Of a DNA stretch of 64,000 nt, positions 48,701-54,932 are shown piece by piece (within the stretch, counting starts at the first letter, position 1; each line of letters starts with the position of its first letter). The DNA is taken from the NCBI GenBank assembly GCA_941918925.1, contig OW799237.1, forward strand, positions 109,524,515 through 109,588,514. Direction: 5' to 3'. Position numbers and translations under genes: made by a program. This DNA comes from Phyto melanocephala. Its lineage: Eukaryota; Arthropoda; Insecta; Diptera; Rhinophoridae. The notes beneath the pieces were generated by a model, which had not been told where the DNA came from, searched no databases, and was given only the letters and a program-made list of their open reading frames with translations.

Positions 48701-49558
48701 TGATATTTAGAATGAGAAACAATATCGAGTCCATGTTGAAGGGTATAACACAGTGAAAAAGGGTATATATAGGTTCTCATTTCCGACCCAATAAAGTATA
48801 TATTTTCTACAAGATTACAAATAGGGGAGTCGATTAACACAGTAGCAACATAAAAACGTGATATACTGGTTGGAGTGAACGTAGCATCGAATCTCAACTG
48901 AGCCAAAAAAAAAATTTTTTTTTATACCCTTCTCCTTGATGTTTTTTTTTTTAATATATTTGTTGACTCTAAATATAAGTACGTTAATGGAATAATTTAA
49001 GGAAATAACTTGTCAATAACACAATGACCGTTTAATGTTTTAATGCTGACATCAACTAACGTTTCTTTAACTTATTGACACTGTTAATTTCAGGAGATTA
49101 TTTAAATTATTATTAAAATTAGACGTAAGCTACTGTACAAATTTAAACATTATTTTAATATTTAATAATTTTTTTTACCTAATTCATGCCATCTTTCCTC
49201 TTTCTTTTATTTATAGTATAAGTTTCAAGCAAGCAAACTAAAATCTTTATTGAAAATCTCATCAACTCATATTTTATACAGTGACTCAGTAGATACTTCA
49301 AAAGTAGTTGTTGCCTCAGATATTGGTTCTGTTGCCGATGTTGGCGATGCCAATTTCTACAGTATGGTAAATGCCGTTGATGTATATAATGGTAGTGGCG
49401 GTGCAAAGCATCTTCAAAATAGCAATAACAACAGCACTGAAGTTACCTATAGCGGCAATCCCCTTACCAGTGTTGCTGCTGCGTCTGCAAATAGTGAAAC
49501 AAAATTTTTAAACGATAATTCTCAAATACCTTTAGAAGTTAATACCGTGGTCAACTGA
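11108..49558 (+). CDS. BBS4: BBS4, TPR subunit of the ciliary BBSome
   Basis: The gene has ten coding exons: 11108-11177, 11241-11380, 11502-11614, 14434-14724, 14862-15015, 18096-18218, 18355-18439, 39904-39990, 43806-44065 and 49217-49558. The joined length is 1665 nt, giving 554 aa plus TGA. All introns are GT-AG and codon phases match. BBS4 is a TPR solenoid of the BBSome, which carries membrane proteins in cilia; in flies that means sensory neurons and sperm. Diagnostic stretches are NIDWLLHIYFARKDF near residue 40, LLLSPENTDVLTEIG near 204, LWNNIGLCFF near 280 and QQYASAFHTLAAAINLR near 330, spanning about 9-10 TPRs (residues 60-440). Exon 9 adds a Ser/Thr-rich insert in a late TPR. The C-terminal ~110 residues (exon 10) are Ser/Asn-rich and poorly conserved. 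The first ATG follows an in-frame-poor region and gives a clean 23-codon exon. Intron 7 (21.5 kb) is packed with mobile DNA. Confidence 0.93.
11700..11780 (+). repeat. Degenerate head of a mini-me-type repeat in BBS4 intron 3
   Basis: The segment 'aaacaagtaaaatcagtatatttggctgtgccg' resembles the head palindrome region of the family (tattcggccgtgccg) and then diverges. No core or GTCY tract follows. Confidence 0.4.
12089..12201. mobile_element. Foldback MITE, 'GCCGTATTCATA' family, copy 2
   Basis: The left arm GCCGTATTCATAAAAAATA and the right arm TATTTTTTATGAATATGGC are near-perfect inverted repeats. The arms continue as 'aaggcttatttg' / 'caaataagccttt' around a loop of about 20 bases. The length is 113 bp, in BBS4 intron 3. 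Confidence 0.75.
12267..12895. mobile_element. PIF/Harbinger-like MITE with TTA duplication
   Basis: Arms of about 55 bp open TACTATGTTCTCACACGCGC on the left and read TACTATGTTCACACAGGCGC in reverse complement on the right, continuing through 'cttaattgtcaatttataat'. Flanks are TTA at 12264-12266 and 12896-12898. The 629-bp interior encodes nothing recognisable. A second inverted repeat overlaps its right half (12641-12774 against 12896-13021). Confidence 0.75.
12641..13021. repeat. 130-bp inverted duplication straddling the MITE end
   Basis: The left arm 12641-12774 (atttttcattttcttaattt onward) and the right arm 12896-13021 are reverse complements with only a few differences, separated by about 121 bp. 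The left arm is inside the Harbinger-like MITE and the right arm just outside it, so insertion of that MITE alone does not explain the structure. Confidence 0.7.
13759..13965. mobile_element. 191-bp hAT-type MITE with perfect ends and 8-bp duplication
   Basis: The element runs 13767-13957. Its 25-bp terminal inverted repeats are perfect, starting CAAGGCGAATTCAATAAGG. It is flanked by identical CTTATGGT (13759-13766, 13958-13965). An 8-bp duplication and a CAAGG start fit hAT. The short interior contains CAGCTGATGATCAGCTGAT and no open frame. Intact ends and an exact duplication suggest recent insertion into BBS4 intron 3. Confidence 0.9.
15514..16310. mobile_element. Long-TIR element, 'TAAGGCGGGTCG' family
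   Basis: Arms of about 110 bp open TAAGGCGGGTCG and carry matching 'cagtcacccc', 'gatat.tcaatgaa.tttct' and 'ttttgccacgccc' blocks in inverted order. The right arm ends CGACCCGCCTTA at 16310. Flanks are atatgtat and gtatgtat (7 of 8 match), suggesting an 8-bp duplication. The length is 797 bp, non-coding; the open frame 16259-16441 (minus) only reads through the arm. A solo terminus lies at 36115-36230. It is inserted in an older repeat in BBS4 intron 5. Confidence 0.75.
16311..17457 (+). other. BBS4 intron 5, old repeat remnants
   Basis: It holds blocks such as 'ggggggtattac' and 'agtactctggatatggggtat' that recur in inverted form around 15360 and 20940, so it is probably decayed transposon sequence. 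No exon or RNA gene was seen. Confidence 0.35.
17460..17580. repeat. Terminal fragment of the CCGGTTTTT hAT-like family
   Basis: The sequence gagatcgattattcgactt, with following 'aaccggttttcgg' and 'aaccggttaaccggtttt', matches the right end of the element at 6582-7664 read in reverse complement. No second terminus was found, so it is taken as a fragment. Confidence 0.6.
18812..19893. mobile_element. Mini-me-like cluster forming an inverted pair
   Basis: One copy starts at 18812 with the head aacaagtaagagcgctat and palindrome. A second head starts near 19105. From about 19212 the sequence runs through the core, GTCY tract and AT-rich centre in the opposite orientation and ends with the reversed head at about 19845-19893. 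The two arms can pair over several hundred bases. It lies in BBS4 intron 7. Confidence 0.7.
19927..20555 (+). repeat. Probable LINE-derived 3'-end fragment (RTE-like by resemblance)
   Basis: It begins 'ctagctgacgcggcaaacg' and ends with 'atttcggaggagttttatt', 'caccgcgacacgagaac' and 'ttatatattagaag'. This pairing is familiar to me from the 3' parts of RTE-type elements in insect genomes. No reverse transcriptase frame is left, and the family name rests on memory. Confidence 0.4.
20640..22700. repeat. Decayed repeat tract in BBS4 intron 7
   Basis: It contains scattered blocks found elsewhere in the window, such as 'acgcccacttt', 'ctctatttggtttaaactta' (inverted relative to 15455) and 'gggtgatacccttagac'. 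These suggest overlapping old insertions. No coding exon is supported. Confidence 0.35.
22699..23278. mobile_element. Possible TIR element with 'TTTACACATG' arms
   Basis: GTAACCTTGCATTTACACATG at 22699-22719 pairs with the segment ending 23278, whose reverse complement is GTTACCTAGCGTTTACACATG (17 of 21). 'gcatgcaa' motifs recur inside both halves. No target duplication is evident. Confidence 0.35.
23279..25599. other. BBS4 intron 7, nothing recognised
   Basis: This is AT-rich sequence with a short (atgt) microsatellite near 23680-23712. No exon, RNA gene or well-bounded element was found. Confidence 0.4.
25602..25674 (-). repeat. tRNA-like SINE head or tRNA pseudogene
   Basis: On the minus strand the segment reads GGTGTTTTGGTGCAGTGG, then 'ttagagtatg', and later GGTTCAAATCTCG. 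This gives an A box (TGGTGCAGTGG) and a slightly degenerate B box with tRNA-like spacing. The 3' side does not pair with the 5' acceptor strand, so it is not an intact tRNA gene. Confidence 0.45.
26379..28085 (+). mobile_element. Mini-me-like element cluster, about three partial or complete copies
   Basis: Heads occur at 26379 and 26603 (palindrome ATTCGGC-CGT-GCCGAAT or a variant). Two right halves follow, each with 'gaggtggtcgtggg', a GTCY tract (about 27285-27312 and 27917-27951), the 'actttat.gggtcgga' core and the closing 'gtgtgaagggtataa' (27441 and 28085). Between them are long A- or T-rich tracts. The open frames 26830-27153 (minus), 27330-27518 (minus) and 27662-27958 are read through repeat sequence. 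Confidence 0.75.
29402..29407 (-). terminator. LINE poly(A) signal AATAAA
   Basis: AATAAA on the minus strand lies about 10 nt before the start of the terminal A tract. It is placed to define the 3' end of the LINE transcript. Confidence 0.6.
29547..32189 (-). CDS. LINE ORF2: endonuclease and reverse transcriptase (880 aa)
   Basis: This is the enzyme for target-primed reverse transcription. Residues 1-220 form an apurinic-type endonuclease: FWNANGI (8-14), ISETH (35-39), GDYN (135-138) and SDHSP (210-214), the conserved metal and catalytic positions. Residues 470-740 form the reverse transcriptase: YRPISLLP (501-508), FGFRKQHST, IDVSQAFDKVW with Asp572, GVPQGSILGP, and the catalytic FADD box with Asp659/660. 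A Cys-poor C-terminal region with RRQNKILRMI follows. There is no RNase H. The length is close to other Jockey-type ORF2 proteins and there are no internal stops. Its ATG overlaps the ORF1 stop (ATGA). Confidence 0.95.
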   Translation of the reverse strand: MNCLKICFWNANGIRQHKNELECFLVNNKIDIMLISETHMTSRSTFKINGYTFYDTKDPRDRSCGGSAILIKSRIKHHLLAGLSESHLQATNICVVDFGQNLIISSVYSPPRLAITKSQYIEFYKSLGARFIAAGDYNAKHTFWGSRLISPRGRNLYDSISELRLNVISTGQPTYWPTDARKVPDLIDFGVMKGINSELIEAEASLELSSDHSPTIVTICNPHQRLTEKLFSTRVNWLKYKKYISTHCTENLLLRTTADIDSCIGNLKEQMKSAAEHASYTFRQPRYTRIYSSDVQELLSEKRRVRREWQQHRSPQLKITLRECTKKLRKLLESQREASLNNYLKGLDATTQSNYSLWRAASKLRGPVTSKPPLRNLNGSWARNDEEKCNLFASHLKNVFTPNVSTDISELPPVVERPPVEIKFQYVEVVKAIDNLNIRKAPGIDKISNKMLLELPRTAKRIILFLFNAIVRLDYYPSEWKVALVKMIPKPGKDPSKVESYRPISLLPTMSKLFEKMIIAKLIPILNVNNCIPDHQFGFRKQHSTIEQTHRLVQVIRKAFEEKKYCSGLFIDVSQAFDKVWHEGLLHKLKHNFPVNVLNLLQTYTIGRQFLIKEGDVVSCPQPILAGVPQGSILGPMLYLIYSADMPTSSLTHTSTFADDTAFLSTHKDPKDASSQLQHHITDVEKWAKKWGIKINELKCSHITFTLRRESCPPIFINNQVVPQHSHVKYLGIHLDRRLTWKNHIDAKLTQLKLRTAQIHWLIGRNSILRLDCKLLLYNSILKPIWCYGIQLWGTASSSNIEKIQRRQNKILRMITVAPWYIKNSNLHKDLDVPLIKSEITRHVGRYLKKLETHPNPLGRNILQYRGHVRLRRRDTISLR
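32186..33712 (-). CDS. LINE ORF1: gag-like RNA-binding protein (508 aa)
   Basis: This is the nucleic-acid-binding protein of a Jockey-clade retrotransposon. The N-terminal 190 residues are Ser/Lys-rich and of low conservation. Residues 240-330 look like the PRE-C2HC-type RNA-binding fold of these proteins. Three zinc knuckles follow: C341-C344-H349-C354, C360-C363-H367-C372 and C384-C387-H391-C398; the last two have CX2CX3H spacing. The Met/Gln-rich C-terminus (residues 445-508) may form a coiled coil. The stop TGA lies inside the ORF2 start (ATGA), so both come from one mRNA. No defects were found. Confidence 0.92.
   Translation of the reverse strand: MSENSKNVTEHSGRNAHIVLSSDSACFENIRDPEFNRNYLTVKPKITPAIKLSASAPNLNKCIEQGGNLAKSDLNIPLRSSERLSSSRCSLSSAGGVTTAAKATPSPKSIIVAVEKPKTQVGMDRYITVLKRGRSPKSAEIASAAKITKDSEKPRSQNRFAILQEEIDAPNALHKSIKPPPIYLREKNSNNLVKMLISLIGENSFYVTPLKRGNISETKIQVNCEGDYRKTVSELERHKKNFYTYQLKSAKGLQVVIKGIDSDVDPQELKLCLINKGFNVKAVSNIRNRERIPQPLFRVELEPNDMKLKKSETHPIYELKYIMHRRVTVEEPHKRTGPVQCLNCQEYGHTKTYCKLPTVCVVCGDLHETSKCNKARNDPKVKKCSNCGGNHTANYRGCPVFEVVKRSLTNKSVSVAGQSQKPPITNIPVLTHAASNQMSYASILKTNQPTMQKEMPTTEQSSSIFSRLEGMLENLINSMNLFMTNTTSMMQEMQKMQSTLLQAILNRP
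33818..33852 (-). promoter_or_regulatory. LINE internal promoter: initiator plus DPE
   Basis: Taking the A at 33851 as +1, the start reads ATTC, matching the A-K-T-Y part of the insect initiator. GGACGTG at 33824-33818 then lies at exactly +28 to +34 and fits the DPE consensus RGWCGTG. Jockey-type LINEs use such downstream promoters so the whole element is transcribed. This supports the 5' end as complete. Confidence 0.7.
35243..35457. mobile_element. 215-bp foldback element, 'GCCATTATTACAACTTGCC' arms
   Basis: The left arm GCCATTATTACAACTTGCC (35243) and the right arm GGCAAGTTGTAATAATGGC (ending 35457) match exactly. They continue with 'tttagttaaagg' / 'cctttaactaa' and 'ataaatagc' / 'gccatttat', about 60 bp in all. 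The interior is AT-rich. Flanks do not give a clear duplication. Confidence 0.7.
36115..36230. repeat. Solo terminus of the 'TAAGGCGGGTCG' family
   Basis: The order TAAGGCGGGTCGGCCTC, 'gccagtcaccccctaaaa', 'tatgtcaatgaagtttctaa', 'atttttttgc' matches one arm of the element at 15514-16310. No partner arm was found downstream. Confidence 0.65.
36699..37477 (+). mobile_element. Mini-me-like element
   Basis: The head aacaagtaagagtgctat plus the palindrome, an A-rich centre with short T runs, a shortened GTCY tract (about 37328-37341), the core at 37387-37405 and the tail 'gtgtgaagggtataatt' are all in order. It lies in BBS4 intron 7. The open frame 36670-36858 (minus) reads its head. Confidence 0.75.
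38343..38430 (+). repeat. Dispersed 'CAGGTAGTCTTG' repeat, copy 1
   Basis: 'caagacatattcattcatca', then 'ggtagtcttg', 'gtcagctgattattttgtt' and 'cacttatttt'. The same order recurs inverted at about 43470-43545 and 53850-53925, and directly at 60155-60215. Confidence 0.5.
38491..39240 (+). repeat. Diverged fly repeat with 'gccgaatctaataacaccc' head
   Basis: The head 'aacaagttagagttctatg' and 'tgccgaatc' resemble the mini-me head. The body instead holds alternating 'tttgataccaatattaa.gg', 'gacccatatat' and 'ttttaatattttcacagttt' blocks. No gene is supported; the open frame 38840-39028 lies in the repeat. Confidence 0.4.
39675..39770. mobile_element. Foldback MITE, 'GTATTCATAAAAA' family, copy 3 (decayed)
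   Basis: 'gtattcacaaaaaatatttt' with 'aggattattgacaaatttct' and 'ggcctttaataaaccaaaa' / 'atatttttaatgactac' keep the layout of copies 1, 2 and 4, with a deletion in the left arm. It ends about 130 bp before BBS4 exon 8. Confidence 0.55.
40510..41090 (-). pseudogene. Tc1-type transposase pseudogene
   Basis: Minus-strand frames give, in order, KYVEWPASKWQNILCER, then YVWRAPSAACESQC, then FQQDNKSKH (the FQQDNDPKH box, frame-shifted from the previous block), and VWPVQSPDLNPIKQFWGEIK (the WPxQSPDLNPIEnxW box). This is the order in Tc1 DDE transposases, with the last Asp/Glu positions partly lost (the Glu after NPI is Lys). Frameshifts and stops separate the blocks, so no active enzyme can be made from this copy. 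Confidence 0.85.
41127..41854. mobile_element. TIR element 'TACACGCAAAG' nested in the Tc1 element
   Basis: TACACGCAAAG (41127) and CTTTGCGTGTA (ending 41854) are perfect 11-bp inverted ends. Inner 'accatggtt..gatggtca' and 'ggtcaccacaaccat' blocks extend the symmetry. The interior is AT-rich without a transposase; the open frame 41516-41707 (minus) is not recognised. Confidence 0.6.
42158..42530. mobile_element. 373-bp TIR element 'CCCTRCAGATAA' nested in the Tc1 element
   Basis: The left end CCCTACAGATAATATTGGAC and the right end, reverse complement CCCTGCAGATAACGCGATTA, share 12 of 13 terminal bases. Subterminal 'ggtcca' / 'tggacc' motifs recur (tggtccat, atggtcctat, catggaccat, tggtccagcc). 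No TTAA or other clear duplication was found. Confidence 0.6.
43210..43290 (+). repeat. Short 'tatacccttcacc' repeat head
   Basis: 'gtatacccttcaccaaaaaa', 'gtaatgggcttattttgttc' and 'gtttgtagcacattgaaata' match the start of the repeat at 49905-50030. Only the head remains. Confidence 0.45.
44281..45599. other. BBS4 intron 9, no recognised feature
   Basis: This is AT-rich DNA with (acat) and (at) short repeats near 44590-44650. Open frames, such as 44677-44916 (minus), show no domain or splice support. Confidence 0.4.
45601..46182 (-). mobile_element. Diverged mini-me-like element, minus orientation
   Basis: In reversed order it carries 'ataccctttacc', the core 'ccaaccccataaagaatat', 'gtccgtaggtccgtgtgttg', and at the end the reversed head 'gattcggcacggccgaatat' with 'agcactcttag'. 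The central AT-rich part is replaced by unrelated sequence that holds the open frames 45787-45999 and 45849-46082 (neither recognised). Confidence 0.6.
46668..47449 (+). mobile_element. Mini-me-like element, left arm of an inverted pair
   Basis: The head is shortened (aacaagtaagagcg joins directly to 'caataacagtagtttgtatc', so the palindrome is deleted). The AT-rich centre, 'gaggtggtcgtggg', the GTCY tract (about 47315-47335) and the core (47377-47396) follow. The right end is followed by a 72-bp tandem copy of the core region. Confidence 0.75.
47450..47521 (+). repeat. 72-bp tandem duplication of the mini-me core
   Basis: The block from 'ctttatggggtcggaaatg' to 'ctatatatacccttttta' at 47381-47450 is repeated at 47453-47521 without visible change. 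It sits exactly between the two inverted arms. Confidence 0.8.
47523..48306 (-). mobile_element. Mini-me-like element, right arm of an inverted pair
   Basis: It starts 'atacccttcacacagtga', runs through the reversed core, the GTCY tract (about 47656-47676), 'ccacgaccacctcg' and a T-rich centre, and ends with the reversed palindrome head at 48237-48290 and 'gtgtgaagggtataaaaa'. The open frames 47529-47879 and 48042-48227 are repeat sequence. Confidence 0.8.
48737..48940 (-). repeat. Truncated mini-me-like fragment
   Basis: 'gaagggtataacacagtg', 'aaaaagggtatatataggtt', 'ccgacccaataaagtatata' and 'tcgaatctcaactgagcc' are in reversed order. Most of the GTCY tract and the 'gtcgtgg' block are deleted. 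Confidence 0.65.
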
Positions 49559-49619
49559 TGATTGTTACAGCTAGCTCACAACTGAGTGCATTATGTTTTG
49601 TCTACAAATAAGTAAAAAA

Positions 49620-49641
49620 AATAAAAATTGTTTAAAATAAA
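49620..49641 (+). terminator. Candidate poly(A) signals of BBS4
   Basis: Two AATAAA hexamers (49620-49625 and 49636-49641) lie 62 and 78 bp after the stop codon. They are the first such hexamers past the stop and would give a short 3' UTR. Confidence 0.45.
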
Positions 49642-49904
49642 CTTAATTACACGAAAATAACTTGCAAAAAAACTATATAAAATTTAATAAAAATTATCAT
49701 GGACACACATACATACAAACTTAATGCATACGTGCATTCACATACATACATACATAAAGAATATGCAAACAAAAATGAATGTCAAGCTAGATTTTAATCT
49801 AACAACACAAACATGCCAATCGTGCATTAATAGGTAACACATGCCATTCAAAAAGAACCACATGGCTATATTCGCCTGATGAGGTACCAAAGAAAGTCTT
49901 TGTT

Positions 49905-51340
49905 TTATTTGTATACCTACCCACCACCAAAAAAATGGTGTGGGTGTAAATTCATTTTGTCATTCCATTTGTAACACATTGAAATATTTATTTAAGACCT
50001 CAAAAAGTACATACATATTTTCTGAGTCTTGGTTTTATTTAAGGACTATCTCGAACAGGAAAGCCTAGGAGAATAAAAATATTTCTTAAACATCACAAAT
50101 GCTTGGTATTGAAAATAGGCTAAATTGGTTTATTAGAAAGAAAGTTATAGCTTTTTTATAGTTTATAGCTTTTAAGGCAATATTATTGTAATAACAGAAA
50201 ATAAAGGTGACACTCCCAAATAACGCTTTTTCTTAAATTCATACAATTTCTCAATGGACGAAGATAATGAAAGAAAAATCTAGGTAGATATCATTTTCAG
50301 ATATTTCTACTTTACTTACGTCAACTTTGACGTCCGCCTCTCACATATGGGTATTTCCATGAATATGTCAACCACGACTGTAAAAATAAAAACTCTTGAA
50401 AGTTTTTCAATGTAAGTTTATTGATAAAAAAAAAATCAAATATTACTATGTGCAGGTATTAAAAGCTCATTAAATTATTTTAAGAGCAATAAAAAGAGTT
50501 TAACCTGATAATCTCTTTGACTTATTTTAAAAAATTGTAATCAACTATTTTTTAGCGACTTAATTGTAAAAATAAATTGTAATTGTAAATATGCTTTAAA
50601 ATTAAGGTAACAATAACAATTAACAAGGTCCATAAGAAAAAAGAAAATATAGAGTCCAATACACGATATTTTTTTTTTATTTCCTTTGAATGTTATTTTA
50701 ATGTCACGTACGTAGTGCAAAAACATTATTTGTCTCCATCATTCATATTTGAACAGTCGCAAGAGCACCTAATTTAGAATTTAACTTTTTTTCTTAACAT
50801 AATATAAATTTTATTACCTAAGAATACTATTAGAGAAAAATCTGTCACGTACGATATGTCACGAACGATATTAAATTTAATTTATTATAAAATCATTTAA
50901 AGATTGTTTTCAATTAAGTATGATGGATTTTAAATGGAAAATATTTGGTTTAGTGTATGAAATTAAAAAAATAAAAAATTCCTTCTAAGATTCGCAGATT
51001 TTTTCATATTTCCCTATATATATACCTCAAAATCACTTCTGTTTTATGTCACATACGATATAATCTTATTTTTCTGGATATTTTAGACAACAATGATTCG
51101 AATATAATTATTTTTTTTTTTTTTTAAAGTAACCTTTAAATGGAACTTAAAGATCTAATTTTGTTTCAGTTACCCTTACTTTTACAAAAAATTACTCCAC
51201 TTTATATGAGTACAAATGTCACGTACGATGACATGGAAATGCCCATATGTCAATTTAAAGTTTCATAAAACCGACAGCAAATGATTACCCATACTAAGTC
51301 TATGATAAGCAATATGGATTGTTGTGAATGGAAAATTCGA
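49905..51340 (+). repeat. Helitron-like 'tatacc...' repeat interrupted by a TIR element
   Basis: 'gtatacctacccaccaccaa', 'attttgtcattccatttgta' and 'acacattgaaatatttattt' form the head. Blocks such as 'caatttctcaatggacgaag' and 'gtccgcctctcacat' match 8040-8150 and stop at 50348. The matching continuation 'atttaaagtttcataaaacc' resumes at about 51252. The repeat at 8128-8190 shows the uninterrupted form. Confidence 0.55.
50349..51244. mobile_element. TIR element with recurrent GTCACGTACGATA motif
   Basis: Ends GGGTATTTCCATG and CATGGAAATGCCC are inverted repeats with one mismatch, and both flanks read ATAT. Inside, GTCACGTACG or close variants (gtcacgaacgatat, gtcacatacgatat) occur at about 50702, 50846, 50858, 51049 and 51217. 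No transposase is present (896 bp). The uninterrupted homologue at 8140 supports the boundaries. Confidence 0.7.
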
Positions 51341-51569
51341 AAAAATTAATTTTCAGTTTAAAATTAATAAGGTTCGGCAATTATCCCGCTAACTTTTAAT
51401 TTTTATATTTAATTTATCTTTTAATTTACGTTTTAGGTAATTTCATGTATATACATATATGCATATATTTTGCCTTTATAACCAGTTTTTATCAATAACA
51501 AAATCCATGTTTTTATTGCTTCTCATTAAAATAATCGAAATTTATAGGTCAATCGTATTAGAACACTTA

Positions 51570-51668
51570 TTGCAGTACTCATAAAAAATATTTTGGGTTA
51601 TTGAAGGCTTATTTTTGTACAACATCTATAAAATAAGCCTTTGATAAACTTAAAATAGTTTTGGTGCT
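51570..51668. mobile_element. Foldback MITE, 'CATAAAAAATATTTT' family, copy 4
   Basis: 'gcagtactcataaaaaatat' with 'ggcttatttttgtacaacat', 'aaataagcctttgataaact' and 'taaaatagtttt' preserves the arm and loop order of the family. The outer arm on the right is worn. Confidence 0.6.
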
Positions 51669-51990
51669 ACTAACGAAAAATAATCATACTCTAGAGAAAA
51701 CTTAAAAAACTAATGCAAATGAAGTCACCAAGTTATGCACAATTAAAAAAACTATCAATTTTGGTCTGATCGGGCATACCTAAATATGACATTAACACAA
51801 ATTCACAATAAGCCTTCAAAGTGTATAAAAGACACATTTTAGTGTTTGTTTAAAAAAAAATTTTATAACATCAAAGTTGATACGAGGCTTTTATGAACAA
51901 CCTTTCCTTAAAACTGTAATAAAGTAGTTTTTTATTTAATTAATCAGATGTTTATTTTGTCTAATACTATTTGTAAATTCTTATATATAT

Positions 51991-52916
51991 CAGTGATGGT
52001 ACATGAGAATTTCAGTCTTGTGCCAAAATTTTAGCTAAAAAAAAAGTGCCAAAACATCCTAAAAAGTGCCATAACAAATATATACACATTTCTACATATT
52101 TGAAAAATTAAGTCCATTTATTCAGTTTTATTATAATAATTTAATATTTAATTTATAGATATATAAATATTATTATTTATTACATGTGTATATTATATGT
52201 AATGTTAAATAATTATTCCAAAATAGGGACATATTGAATATATGTATATTGGTAAATAAAATTAAATATAAGTAGTCATAAAATTCTTGTAAATCCTTGT
52301 TTACAAAAAATTTTTAACATATGTTTGGGTAATCATTTTTTAAAACATCACTGTCATAACAACATTTTGAGTTGGATTTTAATAAATCCTTAGATTGAAT
52401 TAATGATGATATAGTATTTACCTTAAGCCGGACGCTAAATTCAAATTGTGGTAAATACAACCACTAATGTACAAATTTGGTTGAACTTCTTTAAGCAGAT
52501 CCTGCACACCATTATTCTTTTCCATCATAACCGAACAATTATCTGATTAAATTTTTTATAAGAATTTTATTATCCTGTACAACGTTCATAATAGCATTAC
52601 AAATCGATTGAGCGGAACCATCAGGTACTTGAACTAAGGTCAAAAATCGATCAGCACATTTTCCAACATATAAAAGTACTAAAATGGCAAAATTTTTTGA
52701 TATTGTGCAGCACGTACTTTCGCATTTTAGTATTTACAACAGGGAGAAAAACCATTTATTTTTTTTTAATAAAAAACATATTTCTTAAAAAGTAAGTAAA
52801 ATTCTATTTTTTTAATTGTTTGAAAAAGTGCAAAAATTTTATTGAGGGTGCCAACGTGCCATTAAACAAGTAAAAGTGCCAAAAATGGCACGATTGTGCC
52901 ACTTTTACTAACAGTG
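51991..52916 (-). mobile_element. Decayed hAT element
   Basis: It is bounded by CAGTGATGGTACATGAG at 51991 and a degenerate partner whose reverse complement is CACTGTTAGTAAAAGTG ending about 52916. 'ttgtgcc', 'aagtgcc' and 'gtgccac' motifs recur near both ends. A hAT transposase relic lies on the minus strand inside. The exact ends and the duplication are uncertain because the flanks are (at)n. Confidence 0.55.
52448..52652 (-). pseudogene. hAT-family transposase fragment
   Basis: The minus strand reads DRFLTLVQVPDGSAQSICNA, then after a frameshift near 52545 DNCSVMMEKNNGVQDLLKEV followed by PNLYISGCIYH. The pattern D-N-x-S-V-M-x-x-x-N, with C-x-x-H about 30 residues later, is typical of hAT transposases around the second catalytic region. 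A stop and a frameshift make it a relic. Confidence 0.75.
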
Positions 52917-53639
52917 ATGATATATGTTAATAAAATTGGTAAATAGAACAAGTGTTAATATATAATTGAAATAATTCACAATGAAATCTTTTGCACTTCT
53001 TATGGTTCTAATATTTGCTAAAAAAATAAGTTGCAAATCAATTTAATGAATAACTGTCACAAAAACAGTAACAGAGTGGCTAAGTATTTTTTGTATATGT
53101 ATATCAACAAATGGATTAATTTTCTATATTTAGAAAATAGTTTACCATATATTTTAAAACTAGTAATAACAAAATTAATATAACATTGTATTATGATGTA
53201 TAAATTTGTGTTTTATGTTTTACGTTTATAAAAAAAAAGTGTAAATAAAAATAACGTGAAATTCAGGTTTAAAAATTTTTCAGGCAATTTTTCGTTTGCC
53301 AGTATGCTGAAAAAAGATGCATACTGAATTTTGACTTCTTATCTAATACTGGGATGTTGTTACATTTAAAAGAAACTTAACAAGAATTAATGAGCAATTG
53401 TTTGGCCAAAAAATTTATAATTTAAACATACATATGCTTTCGTCATTTGCTTGTTTGTTTACAAAGATACAAATTTCGTAGCTAAAAATTCCGGTTTAAC
53501 TGGGTTTGTTACTTAGTTTTTATTACTTTGTAAAAGTTTTCGGATCAGATGAAATTGTATAATTATTGTGCACGTCGTACCTTTTCATATGACTTCGAGA
53601 GTTTTTGGTCTAACTCCTGAATGTGGTTAATTATAATAA

Positions 53640-53735
53640 AAAAAATATATATATATATATTAAAAGATATATAGAAAGATATAAAAAAAGCAATTGACTT
53701 AATATTATGTATATATATATATATTTATCAGGTAA
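53640..53735. repeat. (TA)n microsatellites
   Basis: There are two short (at)n runs (about 53646-53660 and 53710-53724) in intergenic DNA between BBS4 and SLC35F5. No gene is nearby. Confidence 0.6.
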
Positions 53736-54932
53736 TCACAGTTCCAAGAAAATTTTTTTGTTTATGTTTTTATATATGAAATTCGAGATTTAAAATAAAT
53801 GATATAAGAAAATGTTTTTAGAAATGGACTTTGACAGCAAAAATTTAAAATAAATAAAGAAAAAATAATCAGCAGGCGAATCAATACTACCTGGTACCTG
53901 GTGAATAAATTTGACTTGATATAACATATCTTCTTATTTGGCGTTTACACCTAACAATGGTGTCAGGAAAACATACATAATTTATTTTATATAATTTTTT
54001 TGAAAGAAGAGCAAAATTTGTTAATTTTTTCATGTAAACCAACTATAAAAAAGAAAAATATTTACAATAAAAACCCATTTTTAACATGATGCCTTAAACG
54101 TAATTAAATTGAAGCGGCGCACTGTGGCCTTAAAGATTAAATACAGCTAAGCTCTTTTGTATTTATTTTATTTGCTTTTTTATAGAAAATAGAGTTAGCA
54201 GCACTGCTAATAAAAAAATAGTTTGACGTTTGTATTATTAGTTTGTGGTATTTTTATTGCACCGAATCTCAAGTGATATTAGAACAAATTAGTGTTATGT
54301 TTATAAAAAATGAGAAATAAAAATAAATAAAAAATATTTTAAACAGCACAAATTTAAACCTCAAATCATAAAAAAGTCAAACATATTTTTAAAGGAATCC
54401 ATTTAAAAACTTAGGAAAAAATAGCAGAAGGTGAAAGAAATTGTTTACCTTCAGAAAATAGAAAAAAAAACAGCTGGTGGTTGGTAATTTAGTAAAGCAA
54501 ATTCTTTGAAAAACAGGTAAAACTTCTAATAATTACTTTAGCACTAAATATGCTTACAAACATTAATAATATGCAACTATTTCCTGTTTAAAATAACATT
54601 ATTTTGAAGATATAAAGAAAATAAACTAGTTATTATTTTCATTTCTATACTACACACCCACTAGGTCCCATTACATTTTTATGACAATCGACAGAAGGCT
54701 AAGGCAGTGTCGACAGATTTGTAAAATAAATTAAAATGCATCTTAATTGTTAATAACAAAATAGCAATGTTTTACTTCATATTTAATACTATCTAAACCC
54801 GGACCGCTGTTCTGACGCCTCCTAATTTTTGTTCATTGCCATATACATTTGAATTTTGTTGTTAGTGCAATTTAACAACGTTTAAGATATCATAGACTAA
54901 GGTTCATTCAGTTAAAGGTTTTATGTTATACA

